Notes under the pieces: model-generated | What the model was told of the DNA's origin: nothing | Databases searched by the model: none | The model's input: only the letters and a program-made list of their open reading frames with translations | Shown: positions 28,309-37,706 of the stretch, piece after piece | Numbering within the stretch: the first letter of the stretch is position 1 | Layout of the letters: each line of letters opens with the position of its first letter | Source of the DNA: Methylomonas sp. AM2-LC | GTDB taxonomy: Bacteria; Pseudomonadota; Gammaproteobacteria; Methylococcales; Methylomonadaceae | Direction of reading: 5' to 3' | NCBI RefSeq assembly: GCF_039904985.1 | Contig: NZ_CP157005.1 | Span: forward strand, 2,232,001 to 2,296,000 | DNA length: 64,000 bases | Program-made: the position numbers and the translations under genes

Positions 28309-29757
28309 ATGACAGCATTTATATTCAAATCAGTCCGATTCAAATTATTTTTAACCTTTCTTGCAACGACATTTTTTGTGGTTTCCGGCATGTATCTGTT
28401 TATGCGCTGGTCTTTACATCAGGGTTTTTCAGATTTCATAGAGACTAGGCAAAAAGAGGGGGTTTATCATCTGGTCGAAGGACTTTCCGATTACTATGCA
28501 AGCCAGCAGAATTGGAGCAAACTATCAGGCGACAAACAAAAGTGGATTGATTTGTTGTTGCAATCCAACCCACGCCTGCGCTCCCCAGCCTGGATTAAGC
28601 AAGCTTTAGAAGAGCCTAAAAGTGATTGGCCGCCAGCCATCGTCCAAGAATCCGAAAAAAGACTGTTTCCACCGCTGGAATTACGTGTAATGCTATTGGA
28701 TGGCGAGAAAAAAATCATTTTTGGTCGTGAAGAGTCGTTGCCACAACTCACCTTACTACCCATACTCTATCAAGAACAGATTGTCGGATACCTGGGGTTA
28801 CTTCCCGGAAAAGCAGTTAGCCATGTCAGTGAAACACAGTTTTTAGAGCGGCAATCAGAATCGTTTATCTGGATTGCATTGTTAATGATAGGTTTGTCTG
28901 CCGGGCTGGCCTTATTATTAGCCTATATTTTAGGTCGACCAATCAAGCTGATTACCAGCGCCGCAAAAGCCTTAGCAGTGGGGCGCTACGATATGCGTCT
29001 CCCGCTTGATTCAGGGGATGAACTCGGACAATTAGCACGCGATTTTAACGATATGGCTGCCGCATTGCAGCATTCGGAACAAGCCAGACGCCGTTGGGTG
29101 GCCGATATTTCACACGAATTCAGGACGCCTTTAGCCGTTTTACGTGGTGAATTAGAAGCCTTACAAGACGGTATACGCCCTTTAAACGCAGCGGCAATCG
29201 ATTCACTGTTTGCCGATGTGATGCGGCTTAACCGTTTAACAGAAGATCTCTATCTTCTGTCGTTGTCGGATGAAGGCGCGTTAAGTTATCGCAAAACCCA
29301 TGTTGATCCCATCGAGCTGTTAAAAGACGATTTGGACGCCATACAACCCGATTTCCAAAACAAAAACATCCAGGTGTTATGGAAAGAAAATTTAGCGCAT
29401 CCCGTCAGTATCTACGCCGATCCAGACCGTTTGTCACAACTGTACCGGAATTTGCTTAAAAACAGTGCAAACTACACAGATAGAAATGGTCAATTAGCCA
29501 TTACTATTTCCTTGGAAAAGGATAATCTGCAACTCAATTTTTCTGACAGCGCTCCAGGCGTACCGGAAAGCGAAATCCCTAAGTTGTTTGATCGCTTTTA
29601 TCGTCAAGACAGTTCGTTTAACCATCATCCAGGTGGCGCTGGATTAGGTTTGGCAATATGCAGCAATATAGTCAAAGCGCATAATGGTTCTATTCAAGCT
29701 TTACCTTCCGCCCTGAAAGGGTTAACTATTCACTTAGAATTTCCACTGAGCGTATGA
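28309..29757 (+). CDS. Sensor histidine kinase, BaeS-like
   Basis: 482 residues. TM1 is at about 12-30 and TM2 near 183-205, with a periplasmic sensor region of about 150 residues between. A HAMP domain follows (GRPIKLITSAAKALAVGRYD). The H-box is WVADISHEFRTPLAVLRGEL with phospho-acceptor His269. The catalytic ATPase domain has N (LYRNLLKNSANYT), G1 and G2 (GGAGLGLAICSNIV) boxes. It overlaps the response regulator by four bases (ATGA). The architecture and the partner match BaeSR, which controls MdtABC efflux in enterics. The divergent RND operon makes envelope-stress control of that pump likely. No strong ribosome-binding site is seen. Confidence 0.94.
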   Translation: MTAFIFKSVRFKLFLTFLATTFFVVSGMYLFMRWSLHQGFSDFIETRQKEGVYHLVEGLSDYYASQQNWSKLSGDKQKWIDLLLQSNPRLRSPAWIKQALEEPKSDWPPAIVQESEKRLFPPLELRVMLLDGEKKIIFGREESLPQLTLLPILYQEQIVGYLGLLPGKAVSHVSETQFLERQSESFIWIALLMIGLSAGLALLLAYILGRPIKLITSAAKALAVGRYDMRLPLDSGDELGQLARDFNDMAAALQHSEQARRRWVADISHEFRTPLAVLRGELEALQDGIRPLNAAAIDSLFADVMRLNRLTEDLYLLSLSDEGALSYRKTHVDPIELLKDDLDAIQPDFQNKNIQVLWKENLAHPVSIYADPDRLSQLYRNLLKNSANYTDRNGQLAITISLEKDNLQLNFSDSAPGVPESEIPKLFDRFYRQDSSFNHHPGGAGLGLAICSNIVKAHNGSIQALPSALKGLTIHLEFPLSV

Positions 29758-30443
29758 ACCGTATTCTGATTGTTGAAGATGAAGTAAAACTGGCAAATTT
29801 ACAGCTCGAATATTTACAAAACGCGGGCTTTAATGTCGATAGCTTAAAAAATGGTTATGAAGTTGTACCCTGGTTTAAGCAAAATATTACGGATTTAATC
29901 TTGTTGGATTTAATGCTGCCAGGTTGCGATGGTCTGGATATTTGCCGCGAAATTCGTGCTTTCAGTAACGTACCTATCATTATGATTACGGCGCGTATAG
30001 AAGAAATAGATCGTTTGCTGGGTCTGGAGTTGGGTGCAGATGATTATATTTGTAAACCCTATAGTCTTCGCGAAATGGTTGCGCGTGTCAAAGCCGTATT
30101 ACGACGCAAACAATTACAAGCGGAACAGCCCACAGCAAATCTCTCTAAAATAAAACTAAACCCGAATACATTTCGAGTATCGGCAGAAGGTAAAGACGTG
30201 GAATTAACCTCCGTTGAATTTCAGCTGTTACAGACCATGTATCTGCAACCCGGTCGAATTTTTTCACGTTCAAAGTTAATGGATATGATCTATCAGGATC
30301 AGCGTATTGTTTCAGATCGAACCATAGACAGCCATATCAAAAAATTAAGAAAAAAACTAACCGATTTAATTCCCGAACAAGAATTAATTCAATCGGTTTA
30401 CGGTGCCGGCTACCGTTATGATGCCACCGATGTAAAACAATAA
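29754..30443 (+). CDS. OmpR-family response regulator, BaeR-like
   Basis: 229 residues. The receiver domain has acidic pocket residues Asp9/Glu10 (VEDE), phospho-acceptor Asp52 (LLDLMLPGCDG), Thr in MITAR and Lys in CKPYS. A winged-helix DNA-binding domain of the OmpR/PhoB type follows (VELTSVEFQLLQTMYLQPGR to VYGAGYRYD). Its ATG overlaps the end of the kinase gene, so the two are translationally coupled. The expected output is activation of the divergent RND efflux operon; no operator could be identified. Confidence 0.96.
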   Translation: MNRILIVEDEVKLANLQLEYLQNAGFNVDSLKNGYEVVPWFKQNITDLILLDLMLPGCDGLDICREIRAFSNVPIIMITARIEEIDRLLGLELGADDYICKPYSLREMVARVKAVLRRKQLQAEQPTANLSKIKLNPNTFRVSAEGKDVELTSVEFQLLQTMYLQPGRIFSRSKLMDMIYQDQRIVSDRTIDSHIKKLRKKLTDLIPEQELIQSVYGAGYRYDATDVKQ

Positions 30444-30722
30444 AAATATTTACTATACAGATATCGTTAAACCCCTATATGTGCCGATGCCAGAAGGCGC
30501 ATTAATCGCGTTGTATGCACTCCGCTTGGCTCACAGCCGAATGATGTTCTGATCGAAGTAATGCACAGCTATCCAGTGTGCTGTAGCCTAACGTCCTAAT
30601 AGATTGTCTCGTTGACGAATAGACCTCGTTGCGTTTAGACTGAATATAATCTTAACGATGACGCTCATTCAATAGTAGCAGATTTCCAATCATTAAATCA
30701 TCAAGCAGCAAGGATAAAAACA

Positions 30723-31670
30723 ATGAATCCAGACTTGCATGTCATCTTCGGCGCTGGCCAAGTTGGCTTTTTTTTAGCTCAAATCCTGCTACAAGCCGGA
30801 CATCGGGTGCGCATCGTAAAACGTAGCCCCGCCACTGTGCCGGCAGAGGCTGAATTGATGTTAGGCGATGTTGCCGACGCGGCTTTCTGTTACCAAGCCT
30901 GCATGGGTGCAGAAGTGGTCTATCACTGCATTAACCCAGAGTATTCGGCCAAAATATGGCATGAACTTCTGCCGATTTACTTGGAAAACTTGATTGATGC
31001 AGCTGGCAGTGTCGGTGCGCGATTGGTGGTTTTAGACAATTTATACCTATATGGCGCTACCCACGGTAAGCCCATGAACGAAAATACTCCCATCAATCCC
31101 ACTAGCAAAAAAGGCGAAATACGCGCCCAACTGGCAGAATCCTTGTTTAAAGCACATCAACAAGGTCAAGTTCGCGCCATTTGTGGTAGAGCAGCCGATT
31201 TTTATGGGCCACGCGGCAACTTAACCTTTTTTGGCGATTTCTTCTGGAAACCCGCTTTAGCCGGAAAGACCATAATGATGCCCCTAAATGTTGATGTGGT
31301 GCATACCTACCATTATATCCCCGATGTAGCCCAAGGCCTTGCCGCCTTGGGCGGGGCAGGGGATCACGCTACCGGTCAAACTTGGATGTTGCCCTGCCAA
31401 CCCGCAGTCACCACCCGAGCCTTAGCAAAACGCTTTGCCCCTTATCTCAACCACGCGCTTAACATCAAGTCGGTGCCGGGTTGGTTGCTAAAGCCGTTGG
31501 CACTGGTCATACCTATGCTGCACGAATTAAACGAAATGACCTATCAATGGAATGAGCCTTTTATTGTGGACGACAGTCGCTTTCGTGCCGAGTTTGATGT
31601 CAAACTGGTGAGCGAAGAGCAAGCCACTCAAGACACCGTGACCTGGGCAAAACAAAACTATTTTGCCTAG
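30723..31670 (+). CDS. NAD(P)-binding epimerase/dehydratase-like protein (atypical extended SDR)
   Basis: 315 residues with an N-terminal Rossmann fold. The nucleotide loop reads IFGAGQVGFFLAQIL, nearer the GxGxxG of atypical SDRs than the GxxGxxG of classical extended ones. Arg in VKRSP after strand 2 suggests NADP preference. The SDR active site is degenerate: NLYLYG holds Tyr, but no clear Lys follows four residues later. Binding features near the C-terminus (HTYHYIPDVAQGLAALG) resemble nucleoside-diphosphate-sugar epimerases. A moderate ribosome-binding site (AAGGA) precedes ATG. Substrate unknown. It stands alone. Confidence 0.85.
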   Translation: MNPDLHVIFGAGQVGFFLAQILLQAGHRVRIVKRSPATVPAEAELMLGDVADAAFCYQACMGAEVVYHCINPEYSAKIWHELLPIYLENLIDAAGSVGARLVVLDNLYLYGATHGKPMNENTPINPTSKKGEIRAQLAESLFKAHQQGQVRAICGRAADFYGPRGNLTFFGDFFWKPALAGKTIMMPLNVDVVHTYHYIPDVAQGLAALGGAGDHATGQTWMLPCQPAVTTRALAKRFAPYLNHALNIKSVPGWLLKPLALVIPMLHELNEMTYQWNEPFIVDDSRFRAEFDVKLVSEEQATQDTVTWAKQNYFA

Positions 31671-31764
31671 GGTGTTATAAACTGCTATCTGGCGATAACA
31701 ATGCTCGTAGATACTATGGCTGAAATGGGTTGAGCCAATTGCAATAAATCCCTAAAATTGAAGG

Positions 31765-31842
31765 CCGTAGGCTGGGTTAGGTGCGCAATTTGTTAAAACT
31801 TAAAGCATAGATAACACATCTGCGCATCGTAACCCAGCAAGC
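31765..31842 (+). repeat. Dispersed palindromic repeat, family C, long-loop copy
   Basis: CGTAGGCTGGGTTA at the left and CGTAACCCAGCAAGCC at the right pair as TGGGTTA/TAACCCA around a loop of about 50 bases. Confidence 0.55.
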
Positions 31843-31879
31843 CTTTACAGCGCTAAGCACCTTAGCCGCGTTAACAGAA

Positions 31880-32074
31880 TTATCCGATTATAAAACGCTT
31901 AATGGCTTTTTTGGCTTTACGGTCTGCTTTATAAGCCACGATTGCCGCATTCACTGACACATAAACCGCACCCAACTTATGATAAAACTGGCTAAAGTAA
32001 AAATCGGATATATGCGACTGCGCAGGTTTTGCAAAAAAGAGTTTCAGCATAGTCATCATTTCAGGTTTACCCAT
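31880..32074 (-). CDS. Possible small basic protein
   Basis: A 64-codon frame. Its C-terminal half, AIVAYKADRKAKKAIKRFI, is basic and amphipathic, and the N-terminus has several candidate Met (codons 1, 6, 7, 9). No strong ribosome-binding site is visible. The composition is more protein-like than random, so I keep it with low confidence. No family recognised. Confidence 0.35.
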   Translation of the reverse strand: MGKPEMMTMLKLFFAKPAQSHISDFYFSQFYHKLGAVYVSVNAAIVAYKADRKAKKAIKRFIIG

Positions 32075-32370
32075 TACTGTTGATAGTCGTATAAGCTAAG
32101 CTTAGCGCACATCAATCGGCTATGTAAATAGTACTTTAGGGTAATGCTTAATCTCTAATCTCGATAAAATCGAGGCAAACAAAATAATAAAATCTATTAA
32201 AATCAATATTTTGTATTTTTTTCTAAAAATACAGTATTTTTAAATCAGCTAATTGTGTAAGTTATCTCACAGTTAAAGTGTAAATTTTTGAACTAAACAA
32301 AAGCCAATCAGTCTCAACTTTTTACCTAAAGCGCCACATTTTCTTACACTACTGTTAATTTTTAGAGGTT

Positions 32371-32808
32371 GTGCATGTTGGATATAGCTTTAATGATCGT
32401 TCCCGGATGAAAGCACGATCAGAATCGCGATTGCGGGAAGCAGCCTACCGTGAGTTATGGGTATCTGAGGCGGCCTACTTTCTGGCAGAACACAGGCAAT
32501 TTATACCCGGCAGGGCGCTGGATGATTGGCTACAAGCCGAAAAAGAGTTTTGTAAAATGCTGATTCAGCGCTATTTGCAGCTGGCGTATGAAGACGGCGG
32601 CGTCAGTGTTATCGGTTTGCAACGTCTGGCCACAGCGGTTGGGGTGGTCAATTCAAGCGGTCTGACTCAGGTACTCGATTTAATACATGCCATACAGGTC
32701 GCCAGCAAAAACGAGCCTTGTTTCTATACCGAGTGTAATCAGTCCGAAACCTGTTTGTGGAAAACCGAATGTAAAAAATTAATTGCCAAATGGCATCCAC
32801 AGCAGTAA
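32371..32808 (+). CDS. DUF2934-type protein with a Cys-rich tail
   Basis: 145 residues if the GTG at 32371 is used. It is preceded very closely by AGAGG, which is a poor spacing. ATG at 32407 is the other option and gives 133 residues (MKARSESRLREAAY). Residues 30-60 fit the DUF2934 pattern (AAYFLAEHRQFIPGRALDDWLQAEKEF). The C-terminal 30 residues have four Cys in CFYTECNQSETCLWKTEC, a possible metal site. It is soluble. The gene is single, with an A+T-rich upstream region. Function unknown. Confidence 0.75.
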   Translation: MHVGYSFNDRSRMKARSESRLREAAYRELWVSEAAYFLAEHRQFIPGRALDDWLQAEKEFCKMLIQRYLQLAYEDGGVSVIGLQRLATAVGVVNSSGLTQVLDLIHAIQVASKNEPCFYTECNQSETCLWKTECKKLIAKWHPQQ

Positions 32809-32857
32809 ACCAGCACAGGCTTTGCCATGCATGTTTCATACTAGGTGATTAACAGCC

Positions 32858-34051
32858 TTAAGCACTAAACCGCTTTACCGCCAATTCCAATCCCGCTACC
32901 GAGCGTTCCAGACCCACCGTTGTATTGGCAGCAGCCCCAACCGCCGCATCCGTTACTTTTAGCATCTCGTTAATCTGCCCCAAATTGTCCACAATATCCA
33001 CCGAACGATTAATTTCATCCTGTACCGCTGCGGAAATACAATTAATTTTCTGCAAAGTTTGTGCAGCCTGTTGTTCAATGGTCTTTAACGCATCCACAGC
33101 CACTTCCGAATGATTGACGCCGGTATCTATCATGGGTTGTACCTGCTCCATAGAGATCACAACCTGATAAGTTTCTTCCTGCACCTCATTCACCATTCGG
33201 GATACATCGACAGCAGCTTTAGTGGTGTGCTTGGCCAAATTACGCACTTCTTCAGCCACCACCGCAAATCCACGACCCTGTTCACCCGCGCGTGCCGCCT
33301 CAATTGCAGCGTTTAAAGCCAGCAAATTAGTTTGATCAGCGATGCCTTTGATTAAATTAATCACTTCATGAATATTTCTGGAACCATCCTGCAAGCGGCC
33401 AATCCGTTCTGCAGTTTCCTGTATCATCACTTTAATTTCAGCCATGCCTTTCAGGCTATCCGCTAACAAATTAGCACCGTAAACGGATTGACTGACTACC
33501 CTATGCGAAATTACTTCCGTTTCAGTGACGATGTTAGAAATGGTGTTGATACGCGCCTGAATTTCGGTAATCGATTCGGTGGTTTGCTGGGTAGAAAGCG
33601 TCTGCATTTGCGAGGCAAAACTAATTTCGTTATATTGAGCAGACATTTGTTGCACACCGGCATTAATTTCCCGTGTATTTGCATAAAGTTGCTTTACGCT
33701 GCTGATTAGGGTATTGCGCAATAGGGTAATCCCCGCCAGCATACTGTCACTATCCAGATCAACCAGTTGCAACTCTTCGTGCAATTCGCCGTTGGAAATA
33801 TCACGCATCAAACTGCGTAAATAGTTAGGGCTACCCCCCAGTAAGCGCCGCACTTGCACATATAAATTGCCTGCAAAAGCCGCAATCAGCACAAAACAGC
33901 CTGCGGAAATCAGCCATAACTGCATGCCGTTAATACCGTTTAACACACACAGATTAATGCCGAGCAAAGCTGACAAAACCAGTACCACCAGCAAAAAAAA
34001 CTGAACGTTAAATTGCCGAATCCGATTCAATAATGAGTGTATTGTTTGCAT
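32858..34051 (-). CDS. Methyl-accepting chemotaxis-like protein with minimal sensor region
   Basis: 397 residues. Two membrane helices lie close together near the N-terminus (about 15-36 and 43-65), with only a few residues outside, so there is no periplasmic ligand domain. A HAMP-like segment follows (about 66-110), then the helical signalling domain. The conserved hairpin tip reads [18 protein letters not shown]. It probably senses a membrane or energy state, or signals through partners. No che genes are nearby. It is read towards the DUF2934 gene. Confidence 0.92.
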   Translation of the reverse strand: MQTIHSLLNRIRQFNVQFFLLVVLVLSALLGINLCVLNGINGMQLWLISAGCFVLIAAFAGNLYVQVRRLLGGSPNYLRSLMRDISNGELHEELQLVDLDSDSMLAGITLLRNTLISSVKQLYANTREINAGVQQMSAQYNEISFASQMQTLSTQQTTESITEIQARINTISNIVTETEVISHRVVSQSVYGANLLADSLKGMAEIKVMIQETAERIGRLQDGSRNIHEVINLIKGIADQTNLLALNAAIEAARAGEQGRGFAVVAEEVRNLAKHTTKAAVDVSRMVNEVQEETYQVVISMEQVQPMIDTGVNHSEVAVDALKTIEQQAAQTLQKINCISAAVQDEINRSVDIVDNLGQINEMLKVTDAAVGAAANTTVGLERSVAGLELAVKRFSA

Positions 34052-34458
34052 CGATCCTCCTCAGTAACAGTATAAACTCAATGAGTAGAATGGGATGGAT
34101 AAATATTGCTTTAATTTGCTTAATTTATAGCAAATTTTTTGCAATTTACCCATGCAATGCAAGGTTGGATATGTCAGGATAAAAAACTGCAATTATCAAG
34201 TCTGACACTTGGATTGACTGAACCTTATCGCGGCGTAGATGGGCGTTTAATAATAACGAAATCCAGCATCGAAGTGAATAACTATAGAAATGCCAACACC
34301 CTATATAGGATGTGCTGAACAAAGTGAAGCGCATCTATCGCGATTGACACACTAACCACGTCAGCACAAGCTCAAAAAAACGTGGATAGTGACCAAGTAC
34401 TATCGCTTAAAGTCACTATCATTAATTGCAGACGTCTATCTAAGCAAAGCAAAAGCGC
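34052..34458. other. Intergenic region with a family B repeat
   Basis: No gene. A family B palindrome lies at 34307-34350. A+T-rich sequence upstream of the chemoreceptor gene is its likely promoter region. Confidence 0.5.
34307..34350 (+). repeat. Dispersed palindromic repeat, family B
   Basis: GGATGTGCTGAACAAAGTGA then AGCGCATCTATCGCGATTGA. Well-conserved copy. Confidence 0.65.
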
Positions 34459-35028
34459 TTAGCCAAAATTATTAAACACACAACTGCCATTGGCAGCCTG
34501 TTGCGTACCTGCTGGACAACTCAACAGTTGACGTGTACCCGGTTTGGTATACTGTCCCAGCGAGTTAAGCATAAAATAAGGCTCTAATGGATTGCTGGCC
34601 GTAAAGTTGTAATCTAAACCCAACGTAGAAAAAGGTGCCTGGCCACCGATGCCGACAAAGAAACTGTTTTTGGCAAAGTCATAACCGCCGCCTGCTTCAG
34701 CTTGCAAATAATCCGCACCGTTAAAATATTTAAGTCTAAATTTGCCCGGTAAAACCCCCCAGCTTTTACCATCAAAAACTTTAAAGGCAAAAGAGGCATC
34801 GCCACCATATACATCACCGTTAGAACTGACCGATGCATGCCGAAAGCCCACCACGATTTCAGGGAAAAAGCCCTCACCAAATGTCCATTTCAAAGCACCA
34901 TAGCCGTTATCCACATTAGACGATATCGAAGTATTAGTAATAGTGGCTGGTATTTCGTTCGGTACAGCATAAGCCAAGCTGGATGTTAGTAAGGCAGAAA
35001 TAATAAGGGGAAGTGATTTTATTTTCAT
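34459..35028 (-). CDS. Secreted paralog array, copy 1
   Basis: 189 residues. The signal peptide runs to about SSLAYA/VPNE. The mature protein has alternating strands with many Gly and aromatics (FPEIVVGFRHASVSSNGDVYG, KFRLKYFNGADYL, SFFVGIGGQAPF), which suggests a small outer-membrane barrel or beta protein. The last 35 residues form a tail with a Cys pair (LLSCPAGTQQAANGSC) ending NNFG. It is nearly identical to the copies at 35465 and 37707, and the 5' leader is also conserved (GTTATTGTTTAAGTCTCTCT). I do not recognise the family. Confidence 0.8.
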   Translation of the reverse strand: MKIKSLPLIISALLTSSLAYAVPNEIPATITNTSISSNVDNGYGALKWTFGEGFFPEIVVGFRHASVSSNGDVYGGDASFAFKVFDGKSWGVLPGKFRLKYFNGADYLQAEAGGGYDFAKNSFFVGIGGQAPFSTLGLDYNFTASNPLEPYFMLNSLGQYTKPGTRQLLSCPAGTQQAANGSCVFNNFG

Positions 35029-35183
35029 CTGTTAACCTGATTGTTATTGTTTAAGTCTCTCTGCCGCGTTTAGCAAATATATCGAACACTTCAAGCATAT
35101 CGAGCTGTCGTTGTAGGATAAACATGGCAAGCAGATTGTCAGTTGATTACGCTGAGTACCAACAAAAATAGCAGAGGAATAGA

Positions 35184-35232
35184 AGATGTGTTGAAAAAAT
35201 GACAGCGCATCTATTCCAATAGATGCGTCTCC
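35184..35232 (+). repeat. Dispersed palindromic repeat, family B
   Basis: AAGATGTGTTG then GCGCATCTATTCCAATAGAT; AGATG/CATCT can pair. Confidence 0.55.
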
Positions 35233-35269
35233 TGACATTAACAAATTTACCGGTACTTCCAAAAAACCA

Positions 35270-35325
35270 CCCTTCGACAAGGCTCTCCTGAGCAAAGTCG
35301 AAAGGCTCAGGGCGAACGGTGGTAT
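35270..35325 (+). repeat. Palindromic repeat, family E
   Basis: CCACCCTTCGACAAGGCTCT, then AGTCGAAAGG CTCAGGGCGAACGGTGG. CCACC-CTTCG pairs with CGAAC-GGTGG. Shorter half-copies (CGTCCTGAGTCTGTCGAAGC) lie at 37438-37466 and 27237-27265. Confidence 0.55.
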
Positions 35326-35464
35326 TTATATATCAATAGCTTACCGTTCGTACTAAGCCCAGTCCAAGCACAAAAGCCGGGTTTTTCCAGGTTACCATAC
35401 AGAGTGATAAAAACCATAGCCTTACGGCTATAACCTAGTTAGTGGATGTTTATCTAAACTCAGG

Positions 35465-36067
35465 CTATAGAACTTGGCCATTATTAGGTTGTTGTAGTAT
35501 AGGTGCATTTAAAAAGGTGATACAGCTACCGTTAGCTGCCAATTGCGTACCTGTCGGACAGCTCAGCAACTGACGTGTACCCGGTTTGGTGTACTGACCA
35601 ATCGAGTTAAGCATAAAATAAGGTTCTAAAGGATTGCTAGCAGTAAAGTTATAATCTAAACCAATATTAGAGAATGGTGCCTGGCCACCGATGCCGACAA
35701 AGAAACTGTTCTTGCCAAAATCATAACCGCCGCCGGCTTCAGCTTGCAAATAATCAGCACCGTTAAAATATTTAAGTCTAAATTTGCCGGGTAAAAAGCC
35801 CCAGCTTTTACCATCAAAAATTTTAAAGGCAAAAGAAGCATCGCCACCATATACATCGCCGTTAGAGCTGACCGACGCATGCCGAAAGCCCACCACGATG
35901 TCTGGAAAAAAACCGTCACCAAACGTCCATTTCAAACCACCGTAACCGTTATCGACATTAGACGATATTGACGTATTCGTGATAATAGTCGGCGCATCGC
36001 CAACAGCAAAGGCAAGGCTTGAACTGAGTAAAGTAGAAATAATGAGCGGTAGTGTGTTTAATTTCAT
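35465..36067 (-). CDS. Secreted paralog array, copy 2
   Basis: 200 residues, the longest of the three copies. Signal peptide to about SSLAFA/VGDA. Compared with copy 1, the mature N-terminus is shortened and changed (GDAPTIITNTS), the core is the same with a few replacements (KWTFGDGFFPDIVVGF, KIFDGKSWGF) and the C-terminus extends past the Cys pair to ILQQPNNGQVL. Its leader is only partly conserved (AACCTAATTGTTATTGT). It is probably the oldest member of the array. Confidence 0.8.
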   Translation of the reverse strand: MKLNTLPLIISTLLSSSLAFAVGDAPTIITNTSISSNVDNGYGGLKWTFGDGFFPDIVVGFRHASVSSNGDVYGGDASFAFKIFDGKSWGFLPGKFRLKYFNGADYLQAEAGGGYDFGKNSFFVGIGGQAPFSNIGLDYNFTASNPLEPYFMLNSIGQYTKPGTRQLLSCPTGTQLAANGSCITFLNAPILQQPNNGQVL

Positions 36068-36406
36068 GGAGTAACCTAATTGTTATTGTATGTGTCACCC
36101 GCTTTGAGCAGCCCATGGTAGGACTACTATGCAGCAAAGTGTCGGCGTACAGCGCTGAGCAGACACAAAATAGCATAGTTTTGACAATAATAAAAAAAGT
36201 AAGTTTCGCAGACTGTGATAAGAAACAAAGCGCATGCTTTGGCCTAAAACGCATCCATAGCAGGTATTACGCTACTGTTATCCCCCCTGTGTGTTGTGCG
36301 CAAAAACCGAGCATAGACGATTACTTGCCAAGCCGCTGGATATATGTCTAAAATCGCCTCGACACACAGTCAAATCATTAATATTTATAATAAAATGGAG
36401 AGAACC
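36068..36406. other. Divergent intergenic region
   Basis: No gene and no repeat that I recognise. It should carry divergent promoters for copy 2 and the plus-strand secreted gene. An open frame runs through part of it but has no ribosome-binding site. Confidence 0.4.
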
Positions 36407-37186
36407 ATGAAACGCTTTCTACTAAGCCTCTGCTTAAGCTTACCAACGCTAGTCATTGCGCCTATCGTCAATGCTGACGACCACGCGCATCACCAAGCCT
36501 TAACCGTCAACTTTACTAACTGCACCGAATTTGCAGGCGTTGCACCCGTCGATGCCAGTAGCGCCCGCGCATTGGTCCCCGCGCAGTTCGCTCTGGATAC
36601 CAACGGCACACAAGCATATTTAGTGGTGCGTGTATCCGATTGTCAGGGCATCAGTGTGGCAAATCACCGTGCGCGGCCGGGCAGGGTGGCACATACGGGG
36701 ATCGAATTAATTTCACCGGATGGTACAGCCAGCAATCCCAACACCGGCATCAATAACTACACCCTGTCCTACGCCAGTAATGTCCCAGAACTGGTGGAAG
36801 CCTTAAATCATTTTGGCGTACCCGCAGCGTATGCTGGTGGTCTGGACTATGAATACAGCCCGGCACAAGGCCCCAGCGAATTATATGCCGCCGTAGCGCC
36901 ACTAGATGCTACTTCACCCACCTGGTTTTTGCACGGCACGGTCACCAATCCAACTTACCCCAGCCCATTTTTGGCTAATTGGTGGTTTGCTGGCAGCGAA
37001 CATGAAGTAAAAATGGCCACTACATTTCCGCTGATCAATTTTGATTTTAGTTCGGTAGTTAATTTCTACACATCGCGCAATAATGTCATAGGACAACTGA
37101 TTGCCGGTAATGCAATTAACGACTTTCCGGTCAGCTATCGTGGTGCCTACGCCAAAGCGCAAATGGTCGTCACGCAACCCCATTAA
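36407..37186 (+). CDS. Secreted protein of unknown function, possibly acetoacetate decarboxylase-like fold
   Basis: 259 residues from ATG at 36407, which has a GGAGAG ribosome-binding site; the frame is open 21 codons further upstream but has no such site there. Signal peptide to about APIVNA/DDHAHH, followed by a His-rich stretch. The body (LVPAQFALDTNGTQAYLVVR, HTGIELISPDG, ALNHFGVPAAYAGGLDYEY, NWWFAGSEHEVKMATTFP) reminds me of acetoacetate decarboxylase-superfamily barrels, including the LVP and fatty-ligand-like pattern, but I see no catalytic Lys assignment. It splits the paralog array and is on the other strand. Function unknown. Confidence 0.75.
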   Translation: MKRFLLSLCLSLPTLVIAPIVNADDHAHHQALTVNFTNCTEFAGVAPVDASSARALVPAQFALDTNGTQAYLVVRVSDCQGISVANHRARPGRVAHTGIELISPDGTASNPNTGINNYTLSYASNVPELVEALNHFGVPAAYAGGLDYEYSPAQGPSELYAAVAPLDATSPTWFLHGTVTNPTYPSPFLANWWFAGSEHEVKMATTFPLINFDFSSVVNFYTSRNNVIGQLIAGNAINDFPVSYRGAYAKAQMVVTQPH

Positions 37187-37270
37187 GCCCTGGCAAACAA
37201 CTCAATTGCAATCTGATTCGGCCTTTATTAGACAGTAATGAAACCGGTATTAGTTGCATAGAATAATGAC

Positions 37271-37337
37271 ATGGACTCCTCCCACCCCTAACGCTGTCAA
37301 ATGCACCAAGCAAATTAAACAGGGCAAAGAGGAGTCC
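37271..37337 (+). mobile_element. Left-end remnant of the IS1111-type element
   Basis: ATGGACTCCTCCCACCCCTA followed by ACGCTGTCAAATGCACC closely matches the leader of the intact element at 45293-45360 (ATGGACTTCTCCCCACCCCT, ACGGTGTCATAATGCACC). It ends in GAGGAGTCC, which perfectly pairs with GGACTCCTC at its start. There is no transposase. It is joined directly to a REP copy (TGCGTAGGATGTGG). Confidence 0.75.
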
Positions 37338-37340
37338 TGC

Positions 37341-37369
37341 GTAGGATGTGGTGAGGAACGAACCGCATC
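37341..37369 (+). repeat. REP palindrome, GGATGTGG subtype
   Basis: GTAGGATGTGGTGAGGAACG then AACCGCATC, touching the IS remnant. Confidence 0.72.
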
Positions 37370-37503
37370 AATAGGCCTAAAATCTATCGATAGCATATGT
37401 TATCTTCTACCTCGTCTACACATGGCTAATAACGAAAAAAACCGTTCGTCCTGAGTCTGTCGAAGCTATTCACGCCAGTACGTATCAAAAATTAATAATA
37501 GCA

Positions 37504-37534
37504 CGTAGGGTGCGGTGAGTTTACGAACCGCACC
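37504..37534 (+). repeat. REP palindrome, family A
   Basis: CGTAGGGTGCGGTGAGTTTA then CGAACCGCACC, with the usual tail CATAAAGCCCTAATCAC. Confidence 0.72.
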
Positions 37535-37706
37535 ATAAAGCCCTAATCACAACCATCAAGCTCAAAATTTTAGTTGGATGTAGAAAGGTACCAATCGCAC
37601 CATTAGCCCTAAAACCTATTGATAGCATTTATGATACCCCGCCAGAACACACTAAAAAGTTCTGCCGAGGTATTTAGCCACATAAAGCTTAGCCCCTGTT
37701 AGCTTG

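Larger units (their letters stand above)
35029..35464. other. Intergenic region between paralogs with repeats
   Basis: The first 45 bases are the conserved leader of copy 1. A family B repeat (35184-35232) and a longer palindromic repeat of family E (35270-35325) follow. The latter contains CACCCTTCGACAAGG... and CTCAGGGCGAACGGTGG. No gene. Confidence 0.55.
37187..37706. other. Intergenic region with IS remnant and two REP copies
   Basis: Holds an IS1111 left-end remnant (37271-37337) abutting a REP (37341-37369), a family E half copy (37438-37466) and a second REP (37504-37534). No gene. Confidence 0.6.

Noticed and set aside
35044..35295. Minus-strand frame of 83 codons between paralog copies
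   Set aside because: It runs through repeat families B and E and has no ribosome-binding site.
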